The notes under the pieces: generated by a model
Told to the model about the DNA's origin: nothing
The model's database searches: none
What the model saw: only the letters and a program-made list of their open reading frames with translations
In this document: positions 53,941 through 62,751 of the stretch, piece after piece
Layout: the number at the start of each line of letters is the position of its first letter
Position numbering within the stretch: the stretch's first letter is position 1
Translations under genes and position numbers: made by a program
NCBI RefSeq assembly: GCF_006715025.1
Contig: NZ_VFMK01000001.1
Coordinates: forward strand, 5,456,001-5,520,000
Direction of reading: 5' to 3'
Length of the DNA: 64,000 nucleotides
Source of the DNA: Serratia fonticola
GTDB lineage: Bacteria; Pseudomonadota; Gammaproteobacteria; Enterobacterales; Enterobacteriaceae

Positions 53941-55239
53941 TTATGCGTCGAACGGATCGCGCAGAATCATGGTTTCGCTACGATCCGGACCTGTAGAAAT
54001 AATATCTACCGGTACACCGGTCAGCTCTTCGATACGTTTAATGTAATTCAGCGCTGCCTGCGGCAGTTTGCTGTGCTCTTTCACACCAAAGGTGGTTTCG
54101 CTCCAGCCCGGCATCGTTTCATAGATTGGCTCGATACCTTCCCAACCCTCTGCGGCCAACGGCGTGGTGGTCATTTCGCGGCCATCCGGCATACGATAAC
54201 CCACACAGATCTTCACTTCTTTCAGACCGTCCAGGACGTCCAGTTTGGTCAGGCAGAAGCCGGACAGGGAGTTAATCTGCACCGCGCGACGTACCGCCAC
54301 CGCATCCAGCCAGCCAGTACGACGACGACGGCCTGTGGTTGCACCAAACTCGTTACCTTGTTTACACAGGTATTCGCCAGTTTCGTCGAACAGTTCGGTA
54401 GGGAACGGGCCTGCACCAACACGGGTAGAATAGGCTTTTACGATACCCAGCACGTAGTCCACATAACGTGGACCAATACCTGAACCTGTCGCTACGCCAC
54501 CGGCAGTGGTGTTGGAAGAGGTCACATACGGATAGGTACCGTGATCGATATCCAACAGCGTGCCCTGTGCGCCTTCGAACATGATCAGATCGCCACGCTT
54601 GCGCGCACCGTCCAACAGTTCAGAAACGTCTACGACCATGGCAGTCAGGATATCCGCGATAGACAGAACATAGTCGAGGGTTGTCTGATAATCGACAGCT
54701 TCAACTTTGTAGTAGTTAACCAACTGGAAGTTATGGTAATCGATGATGTCTTTCAGCTTAACGGCGAAGGTTTCTTTATCGAACAAATCGCCCACGCGCA
54801 GGCCACGACGGGCCACTTTATCTTCATAAGCTGGACCGATACCACGGCCGGTGGTGCCGATCGCTTTAGCACCACGCGCTTTCTCACGCGCATTGTCCAA
54901 TGCAACGTGGTAAGGCAGGATCAGCGGGCAGGCTTCAGACAGTAACAGACGTTCGCGTACCGGGATGCCGCGCGCTTCGAGTTCACCCATTTCTTTCATC
55001 AATGCGTCTGGCGCCAGAACGACACCGTTGCCGATGATGCTGGTCACGTTTTCACGCAAGATACCTGAAGGAATTAAATGAAGAACGGTTTTTTCACCGT
55101 TGATAACCAGAGTGTGGCCAGCGTTATGGCCACCTTGGTAGCGCACAACATATTGAGCCCGTTCAGTCAGTAGGTCTACGACCTTACCCTTACCTTCGTC
55201 ACCCCATTGGGTGCCCAGTACGACGACGTTCTTACCCAT
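53941..55239 (-). CDS. purA: Adenylosuccinate synthetase
   Basis: 432 residues. First committed step from IMP to AMP. GTP loop LGTQWGDEGKGK (catalytic Asp14), GGHNAGHTL (catalytic His42), TTGRGIGPAYEDK and EGAQGTLLDIDHGTYPYVTSSN are all present. It is upstream of nsrR and downstream of yjeT. A PurR-like site lies upstream. Confidence 0.98.
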   Translation of the reverse strand: MGKNVVVLGTQWGDEGKGKVVDLLTERAQYVVRYQGGHNAGHTLVINGEKTVLHLIPSGILRENVTSIIGNGVVLAPDALMKEMGELEARGIPVRERLLLSEACPLILPYHVALDNAREKARGAKAIGTTGRGIGPAYEDKVARRGLRVGDLFDKETFAVKLKDIIDYHNFQLVNYYKVEAVDYQTTLDYVLSIADILTAMVVDVSELLDGARKRGDLIMFEGAQGTLLDIDHGTYPYVTSSNTTAGGVATGSGIGPRYVDYVLGIVKAYSTRVGAGPFPTELFDETGEYLCKQGNEFGATTGRRRRTGWLDAVAVRRAVQINSLSGFCLTKLDVLDGLKEVKICVGYRMPDGREMTTTPLAAEGWEGIEPIYETMPGWSETTFGVKEHSKLPQAALNYIKRIEELTGVPVDIISTGPDRSETMILRDPFDA

Positions 55240-55301
55240 TTTAAATCACCGGTTGCTTAAAAATGGATTCTACCACCGTAATTTCTGAGTTTCAGCACTT
55301 T

Positions 55302-55317
55302 TAGCACACGATTGCGT
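55302..55317 (-). promoter_or_regulatory. Candidate PurR operator for purA
   Basis: Minus-strand ACGCAATCGTGTGCTA matches the PurR consensus ACGCAAACGTTTGCGT at 12 of 16 positions. It is 63-78 nt upstream of the purA start. PurR control of purA is known in E. coli. Confidence 0.45.
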
Positions 55318-55334
55318 ACTTTTTCGGCTAAACT

Positions 55335-55535
55335 TTAAAGCCCCGCGCGGCTACGCAACATGTAGTAGATAACGCAGCCCACAACCACTATTGCACCACC
55401 AAAACGCCGCAATGTTGCATCCGGCAACTGGGTCATCGCCAGGATCATTTTGCGCCAAGCCTGTGGAAACAGCATGGGTCCCAACCCTTCGAGCACCAAA
55501 ACCAGCCCGAGCGCCAACCAGATTGTTGAATTCAT
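55335..55535 (-). CDS. yjeT: DUF2065 inner-membrane protein YjeT
   Basis: 66 residues with two hydrophobic helices (about 4-23 and 45-60): STIWLALGLVLVLEGLGPMLFP and GGAIVVVGCVIYYML. Function unknown. It lies between hflC and purA, as in E. coli. Confidence 0.92.
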   Translation of the reverse strand: MNSTIWLALGLVLVLEGLGPMLFPQAWRKMILAMTQLPDATLRRFGGAIVVVGCVIYYMLRSRAGL

Positions 55536-55554
55536 CCTTTATCCCAAAAAAAGA

Positions 55555-55577
55555 AAAGGCCCGCGTTTAACGGGCCC
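55555..55577 (-). terminator. Rho-independent terminator after hflC
   Basis: GGCCCG / CGGGCC stem (55559-55576) with a short loop, followed on the minus strand by TTTTC and a run of T residues. It marks the end of the amiB-to-hflC superoperon. Confidence 0.8.
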
Positions 55578-55641
55578 TGATCTCCCTTTAATCTTTCTGG
55601 CCATGGCCAGAAAGTTATTGGGTATCGCCATTAGGCTGGCA

Positions 55642-56652
55642 TTATCTGTTACGCGTAGGCTCCGGCGACTTCATATAGCGGAAGAAGTCGCTGTCCGGGC
55701 TCAGCACCAACACGTCCTGATTACCTGGGCCGAAGCTGGTTTCATAAGCACGCAGGCTACGGATGAAAGCATAGAAATCCGGATCCTGACTGAACGCATC
55801 AGCAAACAGCTTGGCCGCTTCCGCATCGCCCGCACCACGGGTGATACGTGCCTGACGCTCGGCTTCTGCCAGCGTACGGGTCACTTCGTAGTCGGCGGTG
55901 GCTTTGAGCTTCTCGGCCTCTTCCTTACCTTGTGAACGGTGACGACGGGCTACCGCCTCACGCTCTGCACGCATACGCTGGAAGATTGCATCAGACACTT
56001 CAGCCGGCAGGTTGATCTGCTTGATACGAACGTCGACCACTTCAATACCCAGGGCCGCCATACTGTTCGGGTTAACCGCTGGCTGCTTGCTATTGGTTTC
56101 ACGTTCAACACGGGCCGCAGCTGAAGCGATAGCGTCATCGGCTTCGGTGGCGGCAACTTCTTCGTCGTCACCCACGGTACCGGTGTTCAGCGCATCGCGC
56201 ACGTCTGCCATCAGGCGACCACGGGAATCGGTCACGATATCACGCACGTCCAAACGGCCAATCTCGGAACGCAGACGGTCATTGAACTTACGTTTCAGCA
56301 GCAGTTCCGCCTGAGAAACGTCACCACCACCGGTGGCCAGGTAGTAGCGACTGAAATCACTGATACGCCATTTCAGGTAAGAATCGACGATCAGGTCTTT
56401 CTTCTCGCTGGTAACGAAACGGTCGGCCTGGTTGTCCATGGTCTGGATACGCGCATCCAGCGTTTTCACTGTTTCAATGAACGGGATCTTGAAGTGCAGA
56501 CCCGGCGCATAGACCAGCGGTTTGTTTTCGCTATCGCGCAGTACTTTACTGAAACGCAGCACAATGCCGCGCTCGCCTTCCTGAACAACAAACAGTGAGG
56601 CGTAAAGGGCTACCAACACCACCGCGAGGATAACTATGAAAGACTTACGCAT
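55642..56652 (-). CDS. hflC: FtsH regulator HflC (SPFH/prohibitin family)
   Basis: 336 residues. N-terminal membrane helix (IVILAVVLVALYASLFVV), then the SPFH domain (EGERGIVLRFSKVLRD, GLHFKIPFIETVKTLDARIQ) and a helical region (ERMRA-like QRMRAEREAVARRHRSQG). With HflK it forms a large cage around FtsH. It starts 3 nt after hflK ends. Confidence 0.97.
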   Translation of the reverse strand: MRKSFIVILAVVLVALYASLFVVQEGERGIVLRFSKVLRDSENKPLVYAPGLHFKIPFIETVKTLDARIQTMDNQADRFVTSEKKDLIVDSYLKWRISDFSRYYLATGGGDVSQAELLLKRKFNDRLRSEIGRLDVRDIVTDSRGRLMADVRDALNTGTVGDDEEVAATEADDAIASAAARVERETNSKQPAVNPNSMAALGIEVVDVRIKQINLPAEVSDAIFQRMRAEREAVARRHRSQGKEEAEKLKATADYEVTRTLAEAERQARITRGAGDAEAAKLFADAFSQDPDFYAFIRSLRAYETSFGPGNQDVLVLSPDSDFFRYMKSPEPTRNR

Positions 56653-56655
56653 TGA

Positions 56656-57915
56656 TTATTCTCTCCCTACGCGAGTGGTATCGCTACGCTGCGCATTGGC
56701 CCGGCGTTGATCCATGATGGAGCCACTGCTGGAACTGCTGCTCACCCCCGATGAAAGTGTGGAGGCTGGTGCAGGTGTGAGGATCGTCTGACCATTCTTG
56801 CTGCCCTCAATTACCGGCTTACCGGCACCGCGCAACATCTGGTCCAGTGGCAGCACCATCAGATTGTTATTGCCTTTGTTGTCAGCCACCAACACCTTAC
56901 GGGTGTGGCTCAACACTCTTTCCATGGTTTCGATATACAGACGCTCACGGGTAATTTCCGGTGCGGCTTTATACTCCGGCAACAGCTTGGTAAAGCGCGC
57001 TACCTCACCCTGAGCTTCCAGAACGGTCTGGGCCTGATAAGCACGCGCATTTTCCAGCAGACGCTGGGCATCACCGTTGGCTCGCGGCTGAACTTCGTTG
57101 GCATAAGCTTCTGCTTCACGAATAGATTGCTGCTCATTCTCACGTGCGGCGATCGCATCATCAAATGCGGCTTTCACCTCTTCCGGCGGGCGGGCTGCCT
57201 GGAAGTTGACGTCCAGCAGAGTGATCCCCATTTTGTACGGACGGATGGTCTCTTCCAGCACACGCTGAGTGTCGCTACGTACAATGGTACGGCCTTCAGT
57301 CAGGATCTTGTCCATGGTGTATTTACCGATAACACCACGTAATGCGCTGTCCGTTGCCTGTCTCAGGCTGTCGTTGGCATCGGTTACGCTGAACAGATAG
57401 GCTGCCGGATCGGAAACGCGGTACTGCACGTTCATTTCTACGCGCACCACGTTCTCGTCGGAAGTCAGCATCACACCGGCCGCGGACAGGTCACGAACCG
57501 ACTCTACGTTGACCGGGCGAACCTGATCGATAAACGTCGGTTTCCAGTTCAGACCTGGCTGTACCAGATGGCTGAACTTACCAAAGCGAGTGACTACCCC
57601 ACGTTCGGCTTCCTTGATGGTATAGAAGCCGCTGGCAGCCCAGATCACCACCACCGCAACTGCAGCGATGCCGACAATTTTGCTACTGAAGCCCGGCCCG
57701 ATTGACCCGGTACCACCGCTGTTATTACCGCTGGAGCCTTTGCCTCCGCCCAGGCTGCTCAATTTCTTGCTCAGCTTGCGGAAGATATCATCTAAATCAG
57801 GTGGCCCTTGATCGCGACCGCCTTTGTTGTTACCGCCAGAGTTGCCGCCATTATTATTGCTGCTCCCCCACGGGTCGCGGTCCTGTCCGTTATTACCGGG
57901 CTGATTCCACGCCAT
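56656..57915 (-). CDS. hflK: FtsH regulator HflK (SPFH/prohibitin family)
   Basis: 419 residues. A Gly/Asn-rich cytoplasmic N-terminus (NNNGGNSGGNNKGGRDQGPP), one membrane helix (about 82-100, IVGIAAVAVVVIWAASGFY), the SPFH domain (EAERGVVTRFGKFSHLVQPGLNWKP) and a long helical part. Partner of HflC in the FtsH-HflKC complex. Confidence 0.97.
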   Translation of the reverse strand: MAWNQPGNNGQDRDPWGSSNNNGGNSGGNNKGGRDQGPPDLDDIFRKLSKKLSSLGGGKGSSGNNSGGTGSIGPGFSSKIVGIAAVAVVVIWAASGFYTIKEAERGVVTRFGKFSHLVQPGLNWKPTFIDQVRPVNVESVRDLSAAGVMLTSDENVVRVEMNVQYRVSDPAAYLFSVTDANDSLRQATDSALRGVIGKYTMDKILTEGRTIVRSDTQRVLEETIRPYKMGITLLDVNFQAARPPEEVKAAFDDAIAARENEQQSIREAEAYANEVQPRANGDAQRLLENARAYQAQTVLEAQGEVARFTKLLPEYKAAPEITRERLYIETMERVLSHTRKVLVADNKGNNNLMVLPLDQMLRGAGKPVIEGSKNGQTILTPAPASTLSSGVSSSSSSGSIMDQRRANAQRSDTTRVGRE

Positions 57916-57999
57916 GTTTTAGCTCCATTATTCTGTGATTGGGTACTTCAGGCTAACGCTTAGCCATCGCAGGCTATCTTACTGCCCATTTTAGCTTGG

Positions 58000-58062
58000 A
58001 CCGCGCTCAGAATCCTCTCGTACCTGACGTACGTTGCGGTTCCTGCGCGCTGGCCGTCGCAA
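58000..58062. repeat. Imperfect palindrome in the hflX-hflK gap
   Basis: GCGCTCAGAATCCTCTCGTAC (in two parts, left arm from about 58003) faces GTACGTTGCGGTTCCTGCGCGC around CTGAC. Arms match imperfectly. It fills part of a 203-nt gap inside an operon whose other gaps are mostly short. Role unknown. Confidence 0.45.
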
Positions 58063-58118
58063 AACGAACGGCGCCGATAACGCCTGCGAACCAAGTGCTT
58101 AAATGTAACAGGATATGA

Positions 58119-59399
58119 TCATACGATAAAGTTAATCAGATCCTGTTCCTGCTTACAGAGGCGACGCCACTCCACGATCGGCATACGCACAACCACACCG
58201 ATACTGCCGTCCTCTTCATTCCACTCTTTCTCGATTGCCTGAAGCTGGTAAAAACGGCTACGCAAACGGCCTGCTTGTGGCGGTAAACGCAGCTCGAAAT
58301 GTGCGATCTCCCCCGATAAGCGCTCCGTCAACGCCTGAAATAGCAACGGGATACCTTCACCGCTGGCGGCGGACAGCCACACTCGGATCGGTAAATTTTC
58401 ATCGTTGCGATCGATACGCGGGACAAAATCATCCAGCATATCTATTTTGTTCATTACTAACAGTGTAGGAATTTCATCCGATTCAATCTCTGCCAGCACG
58501 GTATTCACCGCTTCAATGTTCTCATCCACCCGGGTATCCGCGGCGTCGATCACATGTAACAACAAAGAAGCCTGGCGCGTCTCCTGCAGAGTCGCTTTAA
58601 AAGCGGCGACAAGATCGTGCGGCAAGTGCCGGATAAAGCCTACGGTATCCGCCAACACGGTATCGCCAACATCCGCCACGTCAATACGCCGCAGGGTGGG
58701 ATCCAGAGTGGCAAATAACTGGTCTGCCGCATACACATCGGCAGACGTAATTCGATTAAACAGGGTTGATTTACCGGCGTTGGTGTAGCCCACCAGCGAA
58801 ACAGTTGGCACATCGGCACGGGTACGCGCTCGGCGGCCTTGCTCACGCTGCTTCTCTACCCGCTCAAGGCGGCGCAGAATCAGGCTGATGCGATCTCGCA
58901 ACAGGCGGCGGTCGGTTTCTAACTGGGTTTCCCCAGGCCCGCGCAGGCCAATCCCCCCTTTCTGACGTTCCAGGTGCGTCCAGCCACGAACCAGACGCGT
59001 GGCGATGTGCCGCAACTGCGCCAGCTCTACCTGCAGCTTACCTTCATGAGTACGGGCACGCTGGGCAAAGATGTCTAAAATCAACCCGGTGCGATCGATC
59101 ACACGGCATTCACACAGGCGCTCAAGATTTCTCTCCTGCGCAGGGGAAAGGGAGTGATCAAACAGGACAACAGACGCGCCACTGGCTTTCACCGCATCTG
59201 CAATTTCTTCGGCCTTTCCTTCGCCGACAAAGTATTTGGGATGCGGCGCTTTGCGGCTACCAGTAACCACTTGCAAAGCTTCGACCCCTGCAGAGGACAC
59301 CAGTGATTCGAACTCACTGAGATCTTCTGTATCTTTGTCCTGCGAGAAATAGATATGAACCAGTACGGCCTGCTCACCGGCTTCATAACGGTCAAACAA
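58119..59399 (-). CDS. hflX: Ribosome-splitting GTPase HflX
   Basis: 426 residues. N-terminal HflX domain (GSRKAPHPKYFVGEGKAEEI, DRTGLILDIFAQRARTHEGK), the signature GGIGLRGPGETQLETDRR, and a GTPase domain with VSLVGYTNAGKSTLFN, DTVGFIRHLPHDL and NKIDML. It rescues stalled ribosomes after heat shock. The start is TTG at 59399, with AGAGG upstream, as I recall for E. coli. It follows hfq. Confidence 0.96.
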   Translation of the reverse strand: MFDRYEAGEQAVLVHIYFSQDKDTEDLSEFESLVSSAGVEALQVVTGSRKAPHPKYFVGEGKAEEIADAVKASGASVVLFDHSLSPAQERNLERLCECRVIDRTGLILDIFAQRARTHEGKLQVELAQLRHIATRLVRGWTHLERQKGGIGLRGPGETQLETDRRLLRDRISLILRRLERVEKQREQGRRARTRADVPTVSLVGYTNAGKSTLFNRITSADVYAADQLFATLDPTLRRIDVADVGDTVLADTVGFIRHLPHDLVAAFKATLQETRQASLLLHVIDAADTRVDENIEAVNTVLAEIESDEIPTLLVMNKIDMLDDFVPRIDRNDENLPIRVWLSAASGEGIPLLFQALTERLSGEIAHFELRLPPQAGRLRSRFYQLQAIEKEWNEEDGSIGVVVRMPIVEWRRLCKQEQDLINFIV

Positions 59400-59436
59400 G
59401 CGTGCAACCTCTCAAACGGAAAAAAACCGCGAGTTT

Positions 59437-59473
59437 GGGGGGCATAAACAGCACCTGGCTGCTTATGCTCCCC
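59437..59473 (-). terminator. Long hairpin between hfq and hflX
   Basis: GGGGGGCATAA / TTATGCTCCCC (one mismatch) with an inner CAGC/GCTG stem gives an extended hairpin, 25 nt after the hfq stop codon. On the minus strand a T7 run follows about 9 nt later. Could be a partial terminator or an RNA-stability element; it may set the hfq:hflX ratio. Confidence 0.6.
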
Positions 59474-59497
59474 GTCATGGTTGACTCGCAACGCGCT

Positions 59498-59806
59498 TTA
59501 TTCAGCGTCATCGCTTTCCTGCTGCGGCTGTTGCGGCGCAGACGGATTGTTACCATGGTGATAGTTATTGGTGCCGCCGCTCGGATTGTTACTGTGGTGC
59601 GATACCGGGCGTGATGGGACAACGGTAGAGATAGCGTGCTTATAAACCATCTGACTCACCGTGTTCTTCAACAGGATGACAAACTGGTCAAAAGACTCAA
59701 TCTGGCCTTGCAGCTTAATACCATTCACCAAATAAATAGAAACCGGAACACGTTCACGACGCAATGCGTTCAGGAACGGATCTTGCAAAGATTGCCCCTT
59801 AGCCAT
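59498..59806 (-). CDS. hfq: RNA chaperone Hfq
   Basis: 102 residues. The Sm core is typical: MAKGQSLQDPFLNALRRERVPVSIYLVNG with Gln8, then FDQFVILL and the Sm2 motif YKHAIST. The tail is flexible and rich in Asn, His, Pro and Gln, ending QESDDAE. It forms hexamers that pair small RNAs with mRNAs. Between miaA and hflX. Confidence 0.99.
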   Translation of the reverse strand: MAKGQSLQDPFLNALRRERVPVSIYLVNGIKLQGQIESFDQFVILLKNTVSQMVYKHAISTVVPSRPVSHHSNNPSGGTNNYHHGNNPSAPQQPQQESDDAE

Positions 59807-59920
59807 TCTATCTTTTCCTTATTTGCTTGTTGTTTGTAACTAAGAACCTGTCGGCTCTAAAATAAACGACCTAAAAAATTTGCGCGCTGAATACTCATCA
59901 ATTGTACACAATCACCCAAC

Positions 59921-60862
59921 CTATGCACTAACAACCTGTATTACTGAGTCCAAAGCCTCTCCCGGCTTTTCACTGTCTAACCAATGAACCGACTCCCAAC
60001 CCCGTAACCAGGTCATTTGACGCTTGGCCAACTGACGTGTTGCGCAAATACCGCGAAAAACCATCTCATCGTAACTAATCTCGCCAGACAAATATGACCA
60101 CATCTGGCGATAACCGACACAGCGAATGGAAGGCAAATCCGTATGCAAATCACCCCGTGCGAAAAGTGCACGCGCTTCCGTTTCAAAACCTGCCGCCAAC
60201 ATCTGATTGAACCTCTGCTCGATACGTTGATGTAACAACTCCCGGCTAGCTGGCGCAATCGCAAATTGGTGAACATGATACGGCAACGATTCACCCGAAA
60301 TTTTAGTCAGTTCCGTTAAAGTTTTACCCGAAATAAAAAAAACTTCCAGTGCTCTGGAGAGTCTCTGTGGATCATTCGGATGAATACGCAGTGCAGCAAC
60401 CGGATCAATCTGCTGAAGTTGGCGATGCAAAGCCTCCCAACCCAGCTCTGCTGCCTGCTGTTCAATCTTCTCGCGCACCGCAGGATCGGCAGAGGGCAAA
60501 GGGGATAACCCTTCCAATAACGCTTTGAAATAAAGCATGGTTCCCCCCACCAGTAACGGAATACGCCCGTCAGCGGTAATCTCTGCCATCGCCTGCAACG
60601 CATCGGCACGAAAATCTGCGGCCGAGTATGCTTGCGCCGGGTCGCGAATATCGATCAGGCGGTGGGGTGCCATAGCCAATTCTTCTGCCGTCGGCTTGGC
60701 GGTACCGATATCCATACCACGGTAGATCAATGCTGAATCTACACTGATCAGCTCCACAGGCAAACGCTCACGCAAAGCCATCGCCAAAGCGGTTTTGCCG
60801 GAAGCGGTCGGCCCCATGATAAAAATGGCCGGAGGACGAGAGTTTATTTCAATTTCAGTCAT
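59921..60862 (-). CDS. miaA: tRNA dimethylallyltransferase MiaA
   Basis: 313 residues from ATG at 60862 (MTEIEINSRPPAIFIMGPTASGKTALAM), P-loop at 17-24. The 30-codon upstream extension lies inside mutL and is not conserved. VELISVDSALIYRGMDIGTAKP and HRLIDIRDPAQAYSAADF are family motifs. Adds the isopentenyl group to A37 of tRNAs reading UNN codons. It overlaps the mutL end by 8 nt. Confidence 0.97.
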   Translation of the reverse strand: MTEIEINSRPPAIFIMGPTASGKTALAMALRERLPVELISVDSALIYRGMDIGTAKPTAEELAMAPHRLIDIRDPAQAYSAADFRADALQAMAEITADGRIPLLVGGTMLYFKALLEGLSPLPSADPAVREKIEQQAAELGWEALHRQLQQIDPVAALRIHPNDPQRLSRALEVFFISGKTLTELTKISGESLPYHVHQFAIAPASRELLHQRIEQRFNQMLAAGFETEARALFARGDLHTDLPSIRCVGYRQMWSYLSGEISYDEMVFRGICATRQLAKRQMTWLRGWESVHWLDSEKPGEALDSVIQVVSA

Positions 60863-62729
60863 GCTTAAGAGCCGCCAGTGCAGCCTGTAAATCAACGGGT
60901 TGTAAAAGAGCGCCAGGAGGGGATTTGACCAGTTGCGGGCACAGTCGTTCAACGTCGGTCAACAATTGTATCGCTTGCGAGCTGTTCCACTGTTCATGCT
61001 CGCTGCCTAATTGGCTGGCGATCCAGATAGAAAGCATCGTCGGCGACATCTCCTTATGTTCAGCCAGATAGCCTAACAGCTCGGGTATCAATTTTTGTAA
61101 ATTTTGTTGGCGTAATGGTAAAGGAACTGCGCGCAACGTCACATGTCCGTGATCTGACTGCAATTCCAGCCCCATTTTTATCAGTAAAGCCTGATGTTGC
61201 ACGCAGGCTGCCGCTTCATTTTTATTCAACGTCAGCTTAATCGGGATCAGTAACGGCTGCGGCCGTAACCCTTCTTCCGGAGGACACAACTGCGCCTGGC
61301 GCAGCCAACGTTCGGCAATGGTCAGGTTAAGTAGCGCCAACTGCTGGCGTTGTTCAACCAGCGCATAACTTGGGGGATAAATCATCAGCACGCGGCCAAA
61401 GCTATGTTGGCTGCCGGCCAGCGGCGTTTCCTGTACGGTATTGACCGACGGGAACAGCGGTGGCTTTGACGTTTCTGCCGGAACCTCTGCTAACGGCGCA
61501 GCCTGTAGCAACCTGCTATACAGTTCACCCTCACGCTTTTGGTAACCCGCGCCCGCCTGATAAGCGGGCTGCGGGGCACGCTCGCGAGCCGACGTCGGGG
61601 CTGCAGGTGGCCGCTCGCGCTGTGGGGCGGGTTGTGAAAAGTGGTTACCGCCGGCAGCAACACGGTTTTCCGGCTGCCAGACCGGGCTCTCTTGCTCATG
61701 GTCTTCTTCTACCAATGGCAGCGGTACATTCCCGGCCTGCTGCAGAACCGTCGTCACCGCCTGATAGATAAAATCGTGTACCAATCGCGCCTGGTGGAAA
61801 CGCACCTCATGCTTGGCCGGATGGACGTTCACATCAACCTGATGCGGATCTACGTCCAGATACAGCACGTAAGCAGGCAGTTGGTCGTCTTTCAACTGAT
61901 CCTGATAAGCCTGACGAATGGCATGATTGATCAGGCGATCGCGCATCATCCTGCCATTGACATAGCAATACTGCATTTCGCCCAATTGACGTGTTCCTTG
62001 GGGATCCGCAACCCAGCCGCGAATGCCAAGATCGCCATGTTGCCAGGAAACCGCTAGCGCATGCTGTAAAAAAGCCGGGCCGCAGATGCTGGCAAGACGT
62101 CGCTCATGCTGGCTTTCGTCTTTGGCTGCACGATACTGACGCATCAGTTTGCCATTATGGCTCAGGTTGATTGCCACATCGAAGCGCGCCAGCGCAATAC
62201 GCCGAACCACTTCATCGATATGACCAAATTCGGTTTTTTCCGTGCGCATAAATTTACGCCGCGCGGGCGTATTGTAAAACAGATCAAGCACTTCGACCGT
62301 GCAACCTATCGGGTGGGCAGCCGGTTTGACGGTGACGTCCTGATCTCGTCCTTCCGCGTAGGCCTGCCAGGCTTCGCTTTGTTCTGCCGTACGAGAGGTC
62401 AGCATCAGGCGGGATACCGAACTGATACTGGCCAGCGCTTCACCACGGAAGCCGAGACTGATAATCGCTTCCAGATCGTCCAGTGTGCTGATTTTACTGG
62501 TGGCATGACGAGCCAACGCCAAGGCCAGGTCCGCTTTGCCAATGCCGCAACCGTTATCACGGATACGGATAAGCTTGGCCCCGCCGCGTTCAATATCGAT
62601 ATCAATACGGGTTGCCCCTGCATCCAGGCTGTTTTCTACCAGTTCTTTCACAACCGACGCAGGCCGTTCGACCACTTCTCCGGCGGCAATCTGGTTGGCT
62701 AACTGTGGCGGTAATACCTGGATAGGCAT
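60855..62729 (-). CDS. mutL: DNA mismatch repair protein MutL
   Basis: 624 residues. N-terminal GHKL ATPase with Glu29 (VVKELVENSLDAGATRIDI), DNGCGIGKADL, ARHATSKI and GFRGEALASISSVSRL; a Pro/Arg-rich linker (about 340-420); and a C-terminal dimerisation domain. The endonuclease DQHAxxE motif is absent, as expected in MutH-using bacteria. Between amiB and miaA. Confidence 0.97.
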   Translation of the reverse strand: MPIQVLPPQLANQIAAGEVVERPASVVKELVENSLDAGATRIDIDIERGGAKLIRIRDNGCGIGKADLALALARHATSKISTLDDLEAIISLGFRGEALASISSVSRLMLTSRTAEQSEAWQAYAEGRDQDVTVKPAAHPIGCTVEVLDLFYNTPARRKFMRTEKTEFGHIDEVVRRIALARFDVAINLSHNGKLMRQYRAAKDESQHERRLASICGPAFLQHALAVSWQHGDLGIRGWVADPQGTRQLGEMQYCYVNGRMMRDRLINHAIRQAYQDQLKDDQLPAYVLYLDVDPHQVDVNVHPAKHEVRFHQARLVHDFIYQAVTTVLQQAGNVPLPLVEEDHEQESPVWQPENRVAAGGNHFSQPAPQRERPPAAPTSARERAPQPAYQAGAGYQKREGELYSRLLQAAPLAEVPAETSKPPLFPSVNTVQETPLAGSQHSFGRVLMIYPPSYALVEQRQQLALLNLTIAERWLRQAQLCPPEEGLRPQPLLIPIKLTLNKNEAAACVQHQALLIKMGLELQSDHGHVTLRAVPLPLRQQNLQKLIPELLGYLAEHKEMSPTMLSIWIASQLGSEHEQWNSSQAIQLLTDVERLCPQLVKSPPGALLQPVDLQAALAALKHD

Positions 62730-62751
62730 GCGGCTCCCTCTGTGTTTGGCA

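Noticed and set aside
60863..60952. N-terminal extension of miaA by 30 residues
   Set aside because: It lies wholly inside the mutL coding sequence and is not part of the conserved protein.
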